A DNA stretch of 5,342 nt from Bacteriovoracaceae bacterium (GTDB lineage Bacteria > Bdellovibrionota > Bacteriovoracia > Bacteriovoracales > Bacteriovoracaceae). Positions within the stretch are counted from its first letter, which is position 1. Each line of letters starts with the position of its first letter. Made by a program: the position numbers and the translations under genes. The stretch spans positions 1-5,342 of the forward strand of contig CANETG010000204.1 of the NCBI GenBank assembly GCA_947440875.1, in the 5' to 3' direction. Positions 5,272 through 5,342 of this stretch are shown here, in pieces. The notes beneath the pieces were generated by a model that did no database searches, was not told the DNA's origin, and saw only the letters and a program-made list of their open reading frames with translations.

Positions 5272-5342
5272 ATGATCATTGAAAAAAAGATTCTCGAACT
5301 GACAGCAAATTTGGGTAGAGAGAAAACCATCTGCCCCTCCGA
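5272..5342 (+). CDS. DUF3253 family protein, N-terminal start only (cut by window end)
   Basis: From the ATG at 5272, 23 full codons are visible: MIIEKKILELTANLGREKTICPS, followed by GA of a Glu or Asp codon at the edge. A helix of the ILELTANLG kind followed by KTICPSE is the signature opening of DUF3253, a small (about 80-100 aa) winged-helix-like family whose conserved start is a helix, G-(K/R)-T-I-C-P-S-E, then V-A-R. The function is unknown. Such proteins, and fusions of DUF2256 with DUF3253, are often annotated near cryptochrome/photolyase genes. A TTG immediately upstream (5269) is the only other in-frame start, since TAA at 5263-5265 closes the frame. The Shine-Dalgarno is weak (TCGGAA about 12 bases upstream). 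It may be co-transcribed with the peptidase. Confidence 0.7.
   Translation, partial: MIIEKKILELTANLGREKTICPS

Overview
The window looks like a piece of a Gram-negative bacterial chromosome with moderate GC. It holds six genes, two cut by the window edges, plus intergenic DNA with some local structure. I see no rRNA, tRNA, insertion sequence, integrase, CRISPR array or phage gene. Two exported proteins of unknown function and a compact CRY-DASH-type photolyase would suit the Bdellovibrionota, but that is an impression without a marker gene.

Left part (1-1441): the 3' end of a DUF2071 (YqjF-like) gene on the + strand meets a compact photolyase/cryptochrome gene on the - strand, with 35 bp between the stop codons. 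The photolyase keeps the FAD-binding half of the CRY-DASH type. Its antenna domain and interdomain linker are shortened, and it ends almost directly after the last conserved helix.

Middle (1475-3843): a 529-aa exported protein of unknown function lies 36 bp upstream of the photolyase on the same strand, so the two are probably co-transcribed. Across a 266-bp divergent intergenic region is a small exported protein with 11 cysteines on the + strand. Neither exported protein matches a family I can name with confidence.

Right part (3844-5342): a 245-bp gap without a gene carries a perfect 12-bp palindrome and a three-element repeat that could form alternative hairpins. It is followed by a 64-aa protein with a His-rich N-terminal segment and a C-terminal SEC-C zinc motif (- strand). 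Diverging from it across 49 bp is a cytoplasmic M14-family metallocarboxypeptidase with all expected zinc and catalytic residues (+ strand). The last 71 bases begin a DUF3253 gene, recognised from its N-terminal residues.

DUF3253 proteins are often annotated near cryptochrome/photolyase genes, so the two ends of the window may share a photolyase/stress neighbourhood. The genes between them show no obvious common pathway. The best candidates for undescribed biology are the exported protein paired with the photolyase, the 11-cysteine protein, and the minimised photolyase itself.
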